Shown: one piece after another, positions 23,183 to 31,723 of the stretch
Layout of the letters: each line of letters begins with the position of its first letter
Numbering within the stretch: the first letter of the stretch is position 1
DNA from: JACVRW01 sp963813495
GTDB lineage: Bacteria > Actinomycetota > Thermoleophilia > Solirubrobacterales > Thermoleophilaceae
Reading direction: 5' to 3'
NCBI GenBank assembly: GCA_963813495.1
Contig: CAWEZC010000010.1
Span: 1 to 64,000, forward strand
DNA: 64,000 bases
Position numbers and translations under genes: made by a program
Notes under the pieces: model-generated
The model's input: only the letters and a program-made list of their open reading frames with translations
Databases searched by the model: none
Told to the model about the DNA's origin: nothing

Positions 23183-25972
23183 TCAGCCCGCGGGCGTGAG
23201 CACGATCTCCGCGAAGGCGGTCAGGGGCGGCGCGCGACTCGATCGGCGGGTTCTGTACTCGGCCTGGAACACGCCACGCAGATTGCCGGCGCCCGCGTGC
23301 CCGGAGTCGATCGACGTGCTGATCACGCCCCTGCAGCCTGCCGCGGTGGACTGCGGATGGGCGTGCTGGTTGTGTCCGAGGCTGTAGATGACGCTCACGC
23401 GGGAGCAGTCCACCGGTCCGCCGGAGTCGGTCACGGTCACCTCGTAGGGGACCGACTCTCCGAAACGGAAAGCTTGGCCCGGGCTGGGCCGCACGAACCT
23501 GATCGCCGGCCTCACGCGACCCGCCACGATCTGCACCGACGTCGCGGCCGAGCGTCCCGATCGGTCCACCACCCTGAGCGTGGCGTCGTACACGCCCCGG
23601 CGGCGATAGGCATGGCGCGGCGAGGGACTCGTGGAGTCGATCCTGCCGTCGGACTCGAAGTCCCACTCGTAGCTCAGCCGGTCGCCGTCGGGGTCGGTGC
23701 TGCCCGCGCTGGAGAAGGCCACGCGGAGCGGCGCGGGCCCGTCCGCGGGCCGGGCCGAGGCCTTGGGTGAGGGTGTGCGGCCCCCGCGGACGTAGTCGAT
23801 CCGAGACAGCTGGGCCTCCGGGTTCTCCCGGTTGTAGCCGTCCCCGTACTCGAGCACGTACAGCGCGCCGTCCGGTCCGAACTCCATGTCCATCGGGTTG
23901 TCGAAGGCGACGGACCCGAGCAGCGGGGAGATGCTGGACAGCCGGCCGTGGCGGTCGAGCCGAAAGTCGCGGACGTAGTCGCGGGTCCATTCATAGAACA
24001 TGGCCGCGCCGTTGTAGTGACGTGGCCATCTGAGCCGCGAGCGGCCGGCGCTGCGGTAGTCGTAGACCGGACCCGCCATCGGGCCGACTCCCGACCCGAA
24101 CCCCAGCTCGGGAAACGACCTGGAGGGCGAGAGCGAGTACCAGATCTCCGGACGCACGGGCGCCGGCAGCAGGCGCCGGCCGGTGTTGTGGGGCGAGTCG
24201 TTGACCAGGCGCCGGCGGCAGTCGAACGGGCCCGCCGAGCGGCCGGTGGCGAAGTCGTAGTCGACGTAGGGGAGGGCCGGGGTGACGCAGTACGGCCAGC
24301 CGTAGTTGCCCGGGCGGCGGATGACCATCCAGCGGCCGTGACCGGCAGGTCCGCGCAGCGGCTGCGCTGCGACAGCATCGGGTGAGTAGTCGGACAGCAG
24401 CACGACGCCGCGGCGGCGATCGACCGAGAAGCGGAAGGGGTTGCGCAGCCCCATGGCGTAGATCTCGGGGCGCGTCCGCTTCCTGCCCCCGGGAAAGAGG
24501 TTCCCTGCCGGGATGGTGTAGCCGCCGCGCGACTTGGGCCGGATGCGCAGCAGCTTGCCTCGGAGGTCGTTGGTGTTGGCGGCGCTGCGCTGGCTGTCGA
24601 GCGCCGGGTTTCGGTCCGGCCGCTCGTCGAGCGTGGCGAAGCCATCCGAGATGAACGGATAGGTGTCGTCGCCCGTGGACAGGTAGAGATTTCCTCTGGC
24701 GTCGAAGTCGATGTCACCGCCCACGTGGCAGCAGAGCCCGCGGTCCACCGGCACGTCGATGATCGTCTGCTCGGAGCCCAGGTCCAGGCGCGCTCCTCTC
24801 AGCTTGAAGCGGGAAAGCCGGACCCGGCCCCGGAAGCGGCGCCAGTCGCGGGCCGTGCCCACCACCGGCGCATCGCCCTCGTTCACGGCCGGCGTGGCCG
24901 GGTCGTCGAGCGGTGTGCGCCCGGGCGGCGAGTAGTAGAGATAGACCCAGCGGTTGCGGCGGAAGCCGGGGTCGACGGCCACGCTCTGCAGGCCCTCCTC
25001 GTCGTGGCGGTAGACGTCGAGCCGCGCAGCGATCGTGTTCCGCCCGCTGCGCGGGTCGTGCAGGTGGACCTCTCCGGAGCGCGCGGTGTGGAGCACTCGC
25101 CCACCGGGCAGCACGGCCAGGCCCATCGGCTCGCCCGGATCGGCGTTCAGCGTGACCTTCTGGTAGGCGGCGTCCACCGTCGCGCGACAGTCTCCCTTCA
25201 CCAATCCCGCGGCCCAGCGGATACCGCCCAGCAGATGACGGCGGAAGGCGGGCTCGCCGTAGGACTCCTCGGTGTGTCCGCCTCCCGTGTACCACGAGCG
25301 TCCGCCGGCGTAGCGGTGACACCAGGCGATCGGGTGGTCGGCACCCATCTGCCCGCCCTGATAGGTCCGCTCGTCGAGCGTAGCCAGCACGTGGACGCTG
25401 CCGCGCGGGTTGGCCCGGTAGTCGTACCACTCGTCGGTTCGTATCCAGCGCCCGGGCAGGTGCCGAGTCGACGGGTGACGGCGGTCGGCCACCCTGACGG
25501 TCGCCTCCTGAAACTGGGGGAACAGGGGGTGGGACCTGAAGTACGCGCCCACCAGGCGGCCGTAGAAGGCCCAGCCGTACTCCGTGTCAGCGGCGGCGTG
25601 GACGCCCACGTAGCCGCCGCCGGCGCGGATGTAGCGCTCGAAGGCGGCCTGCCGGCCGGCGTCCAGAACGTCGCCCGTCGTGCTCAGGAAGACGACCGCC
25701 GCATAGCGGCGCAAGCCGCGCCGGGAGAAGGCGGCGGCGTCCTCGGTCGCGTCCACTTCGAAGCCGTGCCGCGCGCCGAGCCGGCGGACCGCCCGGACCG
25801 CGGTGGCGATCGACGAGTGGCGAAAGCCGGCGGTCTTCGAGAACACGAGCACACGCTGCTCGGCTCTGGCGCGCGCATCGGCTCGCTCGACAGGTGCCAG
25901 CCCGCAGACGGTGAGGCTCGCGGCCACCAACGCGAGTGTGCAGGCTCCCACGCGCGTGCCTCGGCGACCCAC
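23183..25972 (-). CDS. Secreted ThuA-domain / PQQ-type sugar dehydrogenase / PKD fusion
   Basis: The 929-residue product starts at a GTG with a signal peptide (about 8-36). A ThuA-like domain (about 40-255) has VLVFSKTAGFRHSSI, GGGYVGVHAAADTEYGWAFY and GGRSWYTGGGHTEESY. Next is a six-bladed glucose/sorbosone-dehydrogenase propeller (about 268-740) with EPMGLAVLPGGRVLHT, HDEEGLQSVAVDPGF and a CCHVGGDIDF element. A PKD-like domain (about 750-830, DPDGDRLSYEWDFESDG) and a C-terminal beta domain follow. Similar fusions occur in saccharolytic bacteria. It likely oxidises or binds sugars at the cell surface, near the GH3 gene. Confidence 0.85.
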   Translation of the reverse strand: MGRRGTRVGACTLALVAASLTVCGLAPVERADARARAEQRVLVFSKTAGFRHSSIATAVRAVRRLGARHGFEVDATEDAAAFSRRGLRRYAAVVFLSTTGDVLDAGRQAAFERYIRAGGGYVGVHAAADTEYGWAFYGRLVGAYFRSHPLFPQFQEATVRVADRRHPSTRHLPGRWIRTDEWYDYRANPRGSVHVLATLDERTYQGGQMGADHPIAWCHRYAGGRSWYTGGGHTEESYGEPAFRRHLLGGIRWAAGLVKGDCRATVDAAYQKVTLNADPGEPMGLAVLPGGRVLHTARSGEVHLHDPRSGRNTIAARLDVYRHDEEGLQSVAVDPGFRRNRWVYLYYSPPGRTPLDDPATPAVNEGDAPVVGTARDWRRFRGRVRLSRFKLRGARLDLGSEQTIIDVPVDRGLCCHVGGDIDFDARGNLYLSTGDDTYPFISDGFATLDERPDRNPALDSQRSAANTNDLRGKLLRIRPKSRGGYTIPAGNLFPGGRKRTRPEIYAMGLRNPFRFSVDRRRGVVLLSDYSPDAVAAQPLRGPAGHGRWMVIRRPGNYGWPYCVTPALPYVDYDFATGRSAGPFDCRRRLVNDSPHNTGRRLLPAPVRPEIWYSLSPSRSFPELGFGSGVGPMAGPVYDYRSAGRSRLRWPRHYNGAAMFYEWTRDYVRDFRLDRHGRLSSISPLLGSVAFDNPMDMEFGPDGALYVLEYGDGYNRENPEAQLSRIDYVRGGRTPSPKASARPADGPAPLRVAFSSAGSTDPDGDRLSYEWDFESDGRIDSTSPSPRHAYRRRGVYDATLRVVDRSGRSAATSVQIVAGRVRPAIRFVRPSPGQAFRFGESVPYEVTVTDSGGPVDCSRVSVIYSLGHNQHAHPQSTAAGCRGVISTSIDSGHAGAGNLRGVFQAEYRTRRSSRAPPLTAFAEIVLTPAG

Positions 25973-26015
25973 AGCGCGACCCTACTGTGTCTCCTGGTCT
26001 CGGGCGGCCGCCCGG

Positions 26016-26325
26016 TTACGGCGCGGTGTTGAAGCGCTCGATGCCGATTAGCGGTCGCAGCCTGTGCTCCAGGCTGCGGTCGGAGAAGGCGCGGCGCAGG
26101 ACGTCGTCGCCGAGCGCGTTGCCGAGGGCCGCCATGATCATGCCCTGGTCGAGCGACAGGTAGGCGTCGGAGACACGCCTGGTCTGGACGTTGACGCTGT
26201 CGCGGAATCCCCAGTCCCCATAGAGACCGGGGACGTCCTGTCTGAGCCTGCGCAGGTTCGCCACGGTTTCGCGGGGCGCGAAGCGCAGCGCGAGGAAGGC
26301 GGCGTCGACGTCTGGACGCGTCTGC
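26016..26325 (-). pseudogene. C-terminal remnant of a glucoamylase-like protein
   Basis: Only the end of a larger protein is present in this frame: DAAFLALRFAPRETVANLRR, then PGLYGDWGFRDSVNV, VSDAYLSLDQGMIMAAL and LIGIERFNTAP before the stop at 26016. The GxYGxxGFxDSxN and SLDQG motifs are those of the C-terminal toroid of glucoamylase-like (PF10091-type) proteins, which are usually over 400 residues. The frame stops being meaningful upstream of about 26325, in the leader of the GH3 gene, so the rest of the gene is gone. Confidence 0.6.
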
Positions 26326-26427
26326 TGCCGTCGCTGCCGAAGGTCCTAACCGCGTTTGCCCCGAGTCTGCCCCGGGGATATAGCGCCCGCGGTCCCGCCG
26401 GGCCGGTCACCACGGGGAGGTCTTTTC

Positions 26428-28775
26428 ATGAGTGGAACGCGTCGTCGCCTGCTGGCGCTCGGCCTTGCGGCTGTCCTGTTGAGTCTCGTCGTCGCGGCGT
26501 CCGCGCCGGCCGGAGGGAAGCCCACCCGCGACCGGGTGGCGCTCCAGGCGGTGAAGCAGGGACAAGACCGCGGGATCGAGCGGCGCATCGACTCGCTCAT
26601 CCGGCGCATGACTCTCGACGAGAAGCTCAATCAGCTCACGCTGCTCTCCGACGGTCAGATGAAGGCGAACCCGGCGGAGGCGCGCAAGCCGGTCGGGTCG
26701 GTGTTCAGCGAGACCAACCCTGTGCTGATCAACCGGTACCAGCGTGACGCGGTGAAGAACTCACGGCTGGGCATACCGATCCTGTTCGCCTTCGACACGA
26801 TCCACGGCTTCCGCACGATCTTCCCGATTCCGCTCGGCGCCGCCAGCAGCTTCGACCCGGGGGTGGCGAGGGCCGACCACAGGATCGGCGCCTTCGAGTC
26901 CGCGGCGGTGGGGCTCAAGCAGATCTACAGCCCGATGGTCGACCTCTCGCACGAGCCGCGCTGGGGCCGGATCGCCGAGGCCGCTGGTGAGGACCCGTAC
27001 CTTAACTCCGTGATGGCCGCGGCCCGCGTGAAGGGCGCCCAGGGCAACGACTACGGCGCGCCGAACCGGGTCGTGACGAGCGTCAAGCACTTCGCCGCGT
27101 ACGGCGAGCCCGACGCCGGTCGCGACTACAACACCACGGACATGTCGATCCAGCGGCTCTGGAACTTCTACCTGCCGCCGTTCAAGGCCGCGGTGGATGC
27201 CGGCTCGGACACGCTCATGTGCTCGTTCAACGCGATCAACGGCGTGCCCGCCTGCGCCAACCGCCAGCTGGAGACCAACGTCCTCAAGCGGCGTTGGAAT
27301 TTCGACGGCTTCGTCGAGAGCGACTACACCGCGGTGGCCGAGCTGCGCTCCTGCCCGGGTGAGAGCCCGGCCGGCGGCCCATGCGGGCACGGCGTGGCCG
27401 AGAACGGCCGGGAAGCCGCCCGCCTGGCGCTGAACGCCGGAACGGACTCGGAGATGGTGTCGACCAACTACCGCGACTTCGGCCGTCAGCTCGTGGCGAG
27501 CGGCCAGGTCTCGATGCGCCGCATCGACGACGCGGTGCGCCGGATCCTGAGGGTGAAGTTCCGCGCCGGCCTGTTCGAGAACCCCTATGTCGACGTCGAC
27601 GCGGCGGAGGGCAAGCAACTGCTGCCCCAGAACCGCGCAGCGGCGCGCCGCGCGGCCGCGCGCTCGATGGTCCTGCTCAAGAACGACGGTCCTGTGCTGC
27701 CGCTCGACCCGGCCAAGTCGACGGCGATCATCGGCCCGCTCGGTAACAGCCGGCACGACATGCTCGGACCGTGGTGGGGCCGGGGAGCCGACGAGGACGC
27801 GGTGTCGCTCTTCGACGGCATGCGGGCCCAGAACCCGAACACGACGTTCACGCCCGGCTGCACGATCAGCAACAACGAGCTGTACGACCCCGAGAACGAG
27901 TGCGCGTCCAACGCCGGCTTCCCGGCGGCGGTGGCCGCCGCCCAGGCTGCCGATCAGGTGGTGCTGGCAGTCGGTGAGACGCGCGAGATGAGTGGCGAGG
28001 CGGAGTCGCGCTCGATGCTCGACCTGCCCGGACTGCAGGAGGAGCTGATCGACGAGATCAAGAAGACGGGCAAGCCGTTCGCGGTCGTGCTGTTCAACGG
28101 CCGCCCGCTCACGCTCGAGGAGGTCCAGGCTGACTCGCCCGCGATCCTCGAGGCCTGGTTCCCGGGCGTGGAGGCGGGCAACGCCACGGCGGATGTGCTC
28201 TACGGCAAGGTCAACCCGGGCGGCAAGCTCCCCGTGAGCTTCCCGCGTAACGTCGGCCAGGTGCCGATTTACTACAACCACAAGCCGACCGGCCGGCCGT
28301 GCGACGTGAACTCGAGGTACAACTCGCGCCACCGCGACATCCGGAGCTGCGCGCCGCTCTACGAGTTCGGCTACGGCCTGAGCTACACGACGTTCACGAT
28401 CTCGGGAACGCGGCTGAGCTCGGCCACCATGGACGCGCGCCGCGGCAGCGTGACAGTCAGCGCGGAGGTCACGAACACCGGCACGCGGGCGGGTGACGAG
28501 GTCGCACAGCTGTACATCAACGACCCGTGGCGAGCATCTCGCAACCCGTGCGCCGCCTGCGGGGCTTCGAACGGGTGACGCTCGAGCCGGGCCAGACCAA
28601 GACCGTGCGTTGGGCGCTCGACCGCGACGACGTCGGCTTCTACGACAACAGCAGCCGCTTCATCGTCGAGAACGGACGCATCAACGTGTTCGTGGGCAGC
28701 ACCTCGAGCCAGTCAGACAACAGGCAGTCGTTCACCGTCAGCGGTGGGCGGGCCGTGGAGGCGGCCAGGCGATGA
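26428..28775 (+). CDS. Secreted glycoside hydrolase family 3 (beta-glucosidase-like), frameshifted near the end
   Basis: The ATG at 26428 has GGGGAGG seven bases upstream and a signal peptide (about 5-30). The first frame gives about 717 residues: the GH3 barrel with KHFAAYGEPDAGRDYNTT, catalytic nucleophile Asp in FDGFVESDYTAVAEL, the second domain with TREMSGEAESRSMLDL, and a fibronectin-III-like domain. At 28527 the frame breaks. CCG-TGG should read CCG-GTG-GCG, so one G is missing. The family's C-terminal sequence (ASISQPVRRLRGFERVTLEP) continues in the next frame to the stop ending at 28775. Restored length is about 782 residues. The barrel is intact, so only the FnIII domain is affected. 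Confidence 0.85.
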
Positions 28776-28855
28776 CACCAGAGCGCTTCGGCGCAGCACG
28801 ATGAGAAGACCGATCACTGGCGGGGCCGCGAGACGGGCGCGCCACCTGGGAGGGC

Positions 28856-28873
28856 GGCGAGGAGATGCTCGCC
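28856..28873. terminator. Hairpin between convergent GH3 and small-protein genes
   Basis: ggcgag-gagatg-ctcgcc forms a perfect 6-base-pair stem with a 6-base loop in the 119-base gap between two convergent genes. There is no T-tract on either side, so it may be a weak or factor-assisted terminator. The rest of the gap shows nothing else. Confidence 0.3.
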
Positions 28874-28894
28874 ACCCGCCGCGTCCCCTCCTGA

Positions 28895-29146
28895 TCAGCG
28901 GCGAGGCTCGCCCGTCCGCTTCGGCTCGTCCGTCCGCGTCGGCTCGCCCGGCGCGCCCGTCCGCTCGGGCCCGCCCGGCGCACCCGGGTCCTTGAGCGCC
29001 TCGGCTGCCCGCTTGGCCTTGTCCTGCGTACTGCCCTTGCTCGACGCGATGTCCTTCAGCTCCTGCGCATCCTCCTTCAGCGCGCCGGTGCCACCGCGTT
29101 TCTCCACCATCTGCTTGGCCCTGTTGACGAGATCGTTGAGGCGCAT
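28895..29146 (-). CDS. Small charged Lys/Ala-rich protein, MT0933/CsbD-like
   Basis: The frame runs open for 380 codons, but the start supported by GGAG six bases upstream is the ATG at 29146, giving 83 residues. The N-terminal half is helical and charged (LNDLVNRAKQMVEKRGG, LKEDAQELKDIAS). The C-terminal third is a Pro/Gly/Glu/Arg/Thr-rich low-complexity tail. It resembles the small MT0933-type antitoxin or CsbD-like stress proteins of actinobacteria. No toxin gene is adjacent, so a general stress role is as likely as an antitoxin role. Confidence 0.6.
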   Translation of the reverse strand: MRLNDLVNRAKQMVEKRGGTGALKEDAQELKDIASSKGSTQDKAKRAAEALKDPGAPGGPERTGAPGEPTRTDEPKRTGEPRR

Positions 29147-29363
29147 CGTTGCTCCTGCTTCGTCGGGGATCATCCATGAAGGTAGTGGGTGGCGCCTCAG
29201 GGACGTAGCTCCTTTCTCCTCCTCTTCGGTGCGTATCTTCCGCGTACACCGGCCAGATTTGTCGCAATTTACGAAGAAAGTTTGGCGGATGAGGCCTTCC
29301 CGCTGGCGGCAAAGCCCAGCCTCAACTAGAGGTGAGAAAGGTGTTGTAAACCCGGCCGCCAGG
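29147..29363. promoter_or_regulatory. Divergent AT-richer region upstream of the glycan-locus plus arm
   Basis: These 217 bases separate the small protein and the secreted Ser/Pro-rich protein. The stretch 29258-29290 (agatttgtcgcaatttacg and following) is the most AT-rich in the neighbourhood and a likely promoter. Downstream lies a GGCAAAGCC and a small CCTC-aacta-GAGG hairpin (about 29322-29334), so the leader may fold. I could not fit a known riboswitch. Confidence 0.4.
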
Positions 29364-30395
29364 ATGGCAGTGACAGACGGGTTGGACGCGAGCACACAGC
29401 CTTCGGCGAGACCGCCTTGCGCGCCCAAGGCATGGTGTGGCGGGCGGGTTCGTGTGGTCGCGCTGGTCGCCTCGTTGGCACTGCTGCTCGCGGGCCTGAG
29501 CCCGGTCGCCGAGGCCCACGCTGAGGAGACGGTGGGCGCTGACAGCGGGACCGTGGGCGCTGACAGCGGGACCGTCACCGAGGTCGAGGGCGGCGGAGGG
29601 CCTCCGGCCGCGACTCCCGTATCGAGCGACCCCGGACCCGGCGGCCTGCCTGCGTCGCAGCCGGAGGAGCCGCCGAGCACTCCCGCTCCGGTAACCGGCG
29701 ATGAATCGGGGCCGGCTACGCCGGTTGACTCCAGCGAGCCCAGCGGGCCCGGATCGGAAGGCCCGGCCGAAACGCCGTCACTGACATCAGGGGCGCCTGA
29801 GGAGACGCCGGCGATGAACATCGACGCCGGCTTGGCCGGATCGGACGCTGAGCCTCCAATCGCCTCGGGCACGGGCGCCCCCATCGGGGGACGGACGGAT
29901 GCTCCGACAGCTCCGCCCGGGCCGCCGCTGGCGGCCGCGATCGACCCTCGTCCCACGCCGGTCGCATTGGAGGCCATTGCGGTTAGGGCGAGGCCCAAGG
30001 CCGCGCGGAACCATCGGCCCTCGACAGCGCCCGTCACTGCACCTGCTCCGCGCGCTTGGCGCGTCGCCGCGCCGATGCCCGGCCCCGGTCAGACTCCCTT
30101 CACGCTGCCCACGTCGTCCCGGGGCGGCGCCCGCGGCAGCCGGCCCGTGGTGACCGAGCAGGCCCAACCTGCGCCGAGTCTCCCGCGTTCGATTCCCAAC
30201 TCCGGTTGGCCGACCGCAGCGGACGGGTCCATCTGCGCCGCCTCGGGCTCCTGTGGCGGCAGCCCAGGGGCCAGTGGGCTCATGCTGCTCACGATCGCAA
30301 TGTGTATCTGCGTACTGCTCTTCGAGCGTCTGGTGCCGGATGCCACACATTGGCGCTCGGAGAGCTTCGTCAGCCTCCGTGAACGCCCGGGATAG
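29364..30395 (+). CDS. Secreted Pro/Ser/Thr-rich protein with C-terminal membrane anchor
   Basis: From the ATG at 29364 the product is 343 residues: a signal-type helix (about 30-50, VVALVASLALLLAGL, then AEAHA), a long low-complexity region rich in Pro, Ser, Gly, Thr and Glu, a basic stretch (ARPKAARNHRP), a Cys pair (SICAASGSC) and one C-terminal helix (LMLLTIAMCICVLLF) with a short Arg-rich tail. This is the layout of a wall-spanning stalk. It precedes the epimerase by 80 bases and may be a surface component of the glycan locus. No family is recognised. The start is uncertain because no clear Shine-Dalgarno is seen. Confidence 0.6.
   Translation: MAVTDGLDASTQPSARPPCAPKAWCGGRVRVVALVASLALLLAGLSPVAEAHAEETVGADSGTVGADSGTVTEVEGGGGPPAATPVSSDPGPGGLPASQPEEPPSTPAPVTGDESGPATPVDSSEPSGPGSEGPAETPSLTSGAPEETPAMNIDAGLAGSDAEPPIASGTGAPIGGRTDAPTAPPGPPLAAAIDPRPTPVALEAIAVRARPKAARNHRPSTAPVTAPAPRAWRVAAPMPGPGQTPFTLPTSSRGGARGSRPVVTEQAQPAPSLPRSIPNSGWPTAADGSICAASGSCGGSPGASGLMLLTIAMCICVLLFERLVPDATHWRSESFVSLRERPG
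29532..29573 (+). repeat. Two perfect 21-base tandem copies encoding GADSGTV
   Basis: Positions 29532-29552 and 29553-29573 are identical and in frame, encoding two copies of VGADSGT at the start of the mature low-complexity region, with a further GTV after them. Slippage would change copy number without breaking the frame. Confidence 0.9.
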
Positions 30396-30475
30396 CTCCC
30401 TCCGGATTGCCGCCCCCACCGCCATGTGCCCTGAGCGCGTGGCGGCGACCCAGCCGGACAGGAGACCCCCCTTCC

Positions 30476-31723
30476 ATGCCCAAGACAGACTCCCCGCCAT
30501 CGTCCTCCAAGACGCCCGTCCACGGGTACTCGAACCGATCCGGACGAGGAGACGCCGCCGTCGGCGACCAGCTGCATGCACTGCACAACTTCGTCAGCGG
30601 GCTGCGGCGAAGGCTGGCGCTTCGCAGGTGGGTTGACGGTGGGCGTGCGACCGGCCCGCAGGTGGGCGACAGTGAGCGCTTCTCCAGCTCAGAACCCACG
30701 CGTCGCTTCTCCCGAGACGGCATGGGGGGCGACCGTCGCGATCTCGCACCGGGCCGTCGCTACCTCGTCACGGGCTGTGCCGGCTTCATCGGCTCCCATC
30801 TGGTTCAGGCACTCACCGCGCGCGGCTGCGTGGTCGTCGGCGTCGATGCTGTGACCGACACCTACGCGCCCGAGCTCAAGGAGCGCAATCTCCACGAATG
30901 CCAGGCGCAGGGCGATTTCCGCTTCAGCCGGCTGGACCTCGCTGAGGAGCCGGTGGAAGCTTTGCTCGACGCAGTCGACGGGATCTTCCATCTGGCCGCG
31001 CGACCGGGGGTGAGATCGAGCTGGGGGCCGAGCTTCGCCGGCTATCTGCGGAACAACGTTCTGCTCACCCAGCGGGTCTTCGAGGCCGCGGTCGAGCGGG
31101 GCATCAGGGTCGTCTATGCGTCCTCATCGTCGGTATACGGTGACGCCGAGGCTTACCCCCTCCGCGAGGACTCCAAGCCCCTTCCGGTGTCACCCTACGG
31201 GGTGTCCAAGCTGGCCTGCGAAGCTCTTGCGCATTCCTACGCGCGCTCCGGTGGCCTGGACGCAGTCGGACTGCGTTACTTCTCGGTCTACGGGCCAAGG
31301 CAGCGGCCCGATATGGCGTTCGCCGGCGCCCTCGAGTGCCTGGCCCAGAGCCGCTCGTTCACGCTACTCGGAGACGGGCACCAGACACGCGATTTCACCT
31401 TCGTGGGCGACGTGGTGGAGGCCACGCTGAGGGCCATGCAACGCGCACCTTCGGAGCGTGTCTACAACATCGGCGGTGGCTCTGAAATATCGCTCTTGAA
31501 TGCACTGAAGCTCCTGGAGCGCGTAGTCGGCCGCCGGCTCGACGTACGGCCGCTGTCGGCCGCCGCAGGGGACCCCCGTCGCACGAGCGCCGACATCGGG
31601 CAAGCCTCGGCGGAACTGGGCTGGCGGCCGGTCACCTCGCTGGAGGCGGGTCTTGCCGCCCAGGCGACTGGCGCCACGGCGCCGAGCGCAGCGCCGGCGC
31701 TGTCGTGGGCGGAGCCTCTCTGA
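30476..31723 (+). CDS. NAD-dependent sugar epimerase/dehydratase
   Basis: The enzyme is an extended short-chain dehydrogenase: Rossmann motif RYLVTGCAGFIGSHL, VVVGVDAVTDTYAP, LAARPGVRSSW, Ser-Ser-Ser with catalytic YGVSK, RYFSVYGPRQRPDMAF and the substrate-binding end TRDFTFVGDVVEA. The SDR core starts near 30722 (MGGDRRDLAPGRR). I use the ATG at 30476 because the extra 82 codons keep high third-position GC, with GGAG 11 bases upstream, but the shorter start is possible. The nearest types are UDP-glucuronate or UDP-glucose 4-epimerases. It overlaps the next glycosyltransferase by 19 bases. Confidence 0.85.
   Translation: MPKTDSPPSSSKTPVHGYSNRSGRGDAAVGDQLHALHNFVSGLRRRLALRRWVDGGRATGPQVGDSERFSSSEPTRRFSRDGMGGDRRDLAPGRRYLVTGCAGFIGSHLVQALTARGCVVVGVDAVTDTYAPELKERNLHECQAQGDFRFSRLDLAEEPVEALLDAVDGIFHLAARPGVRSSWGPSFAGYLRNNVLLTQRVFEAAVERGIRVVYASSSSVYGDAEAYPLREDSKPLPVSPYGVSKLACEALAHSYARSGGLDAVGLRYFSVYGPRQRPDMAFAGALECLAQSRSFTLLGDGHQTRDFTFVGDVVEATLRAMQRAPSERVYNIGGGSEISLLNALKLLERVVGRRLDVRPLSAAAGDPRRTSADIGQASAELGWRPVTSLEAGLAAQATGATAPSAAPALSWAEPL

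Noticed and set aside
24725..26032. 435-codon plus-strand frame opposite the ThuA/dehydrogenase gene
   Set aside because: No motif, Ala/Arg/Val-biased, and overlaps a well supported gene.
26761..28332. 523-codon frame opposite the GH3 gene
   Set aside because: Shadow of a gene with full GH3 motifs.
29300..29345. GGCAAAGCC as a cyclic-di-GMP riboswitch core
   Set aside because: The partner 5' element and the GNRA-type loop with its receptor are not found, so kept only as a low-interest finding.
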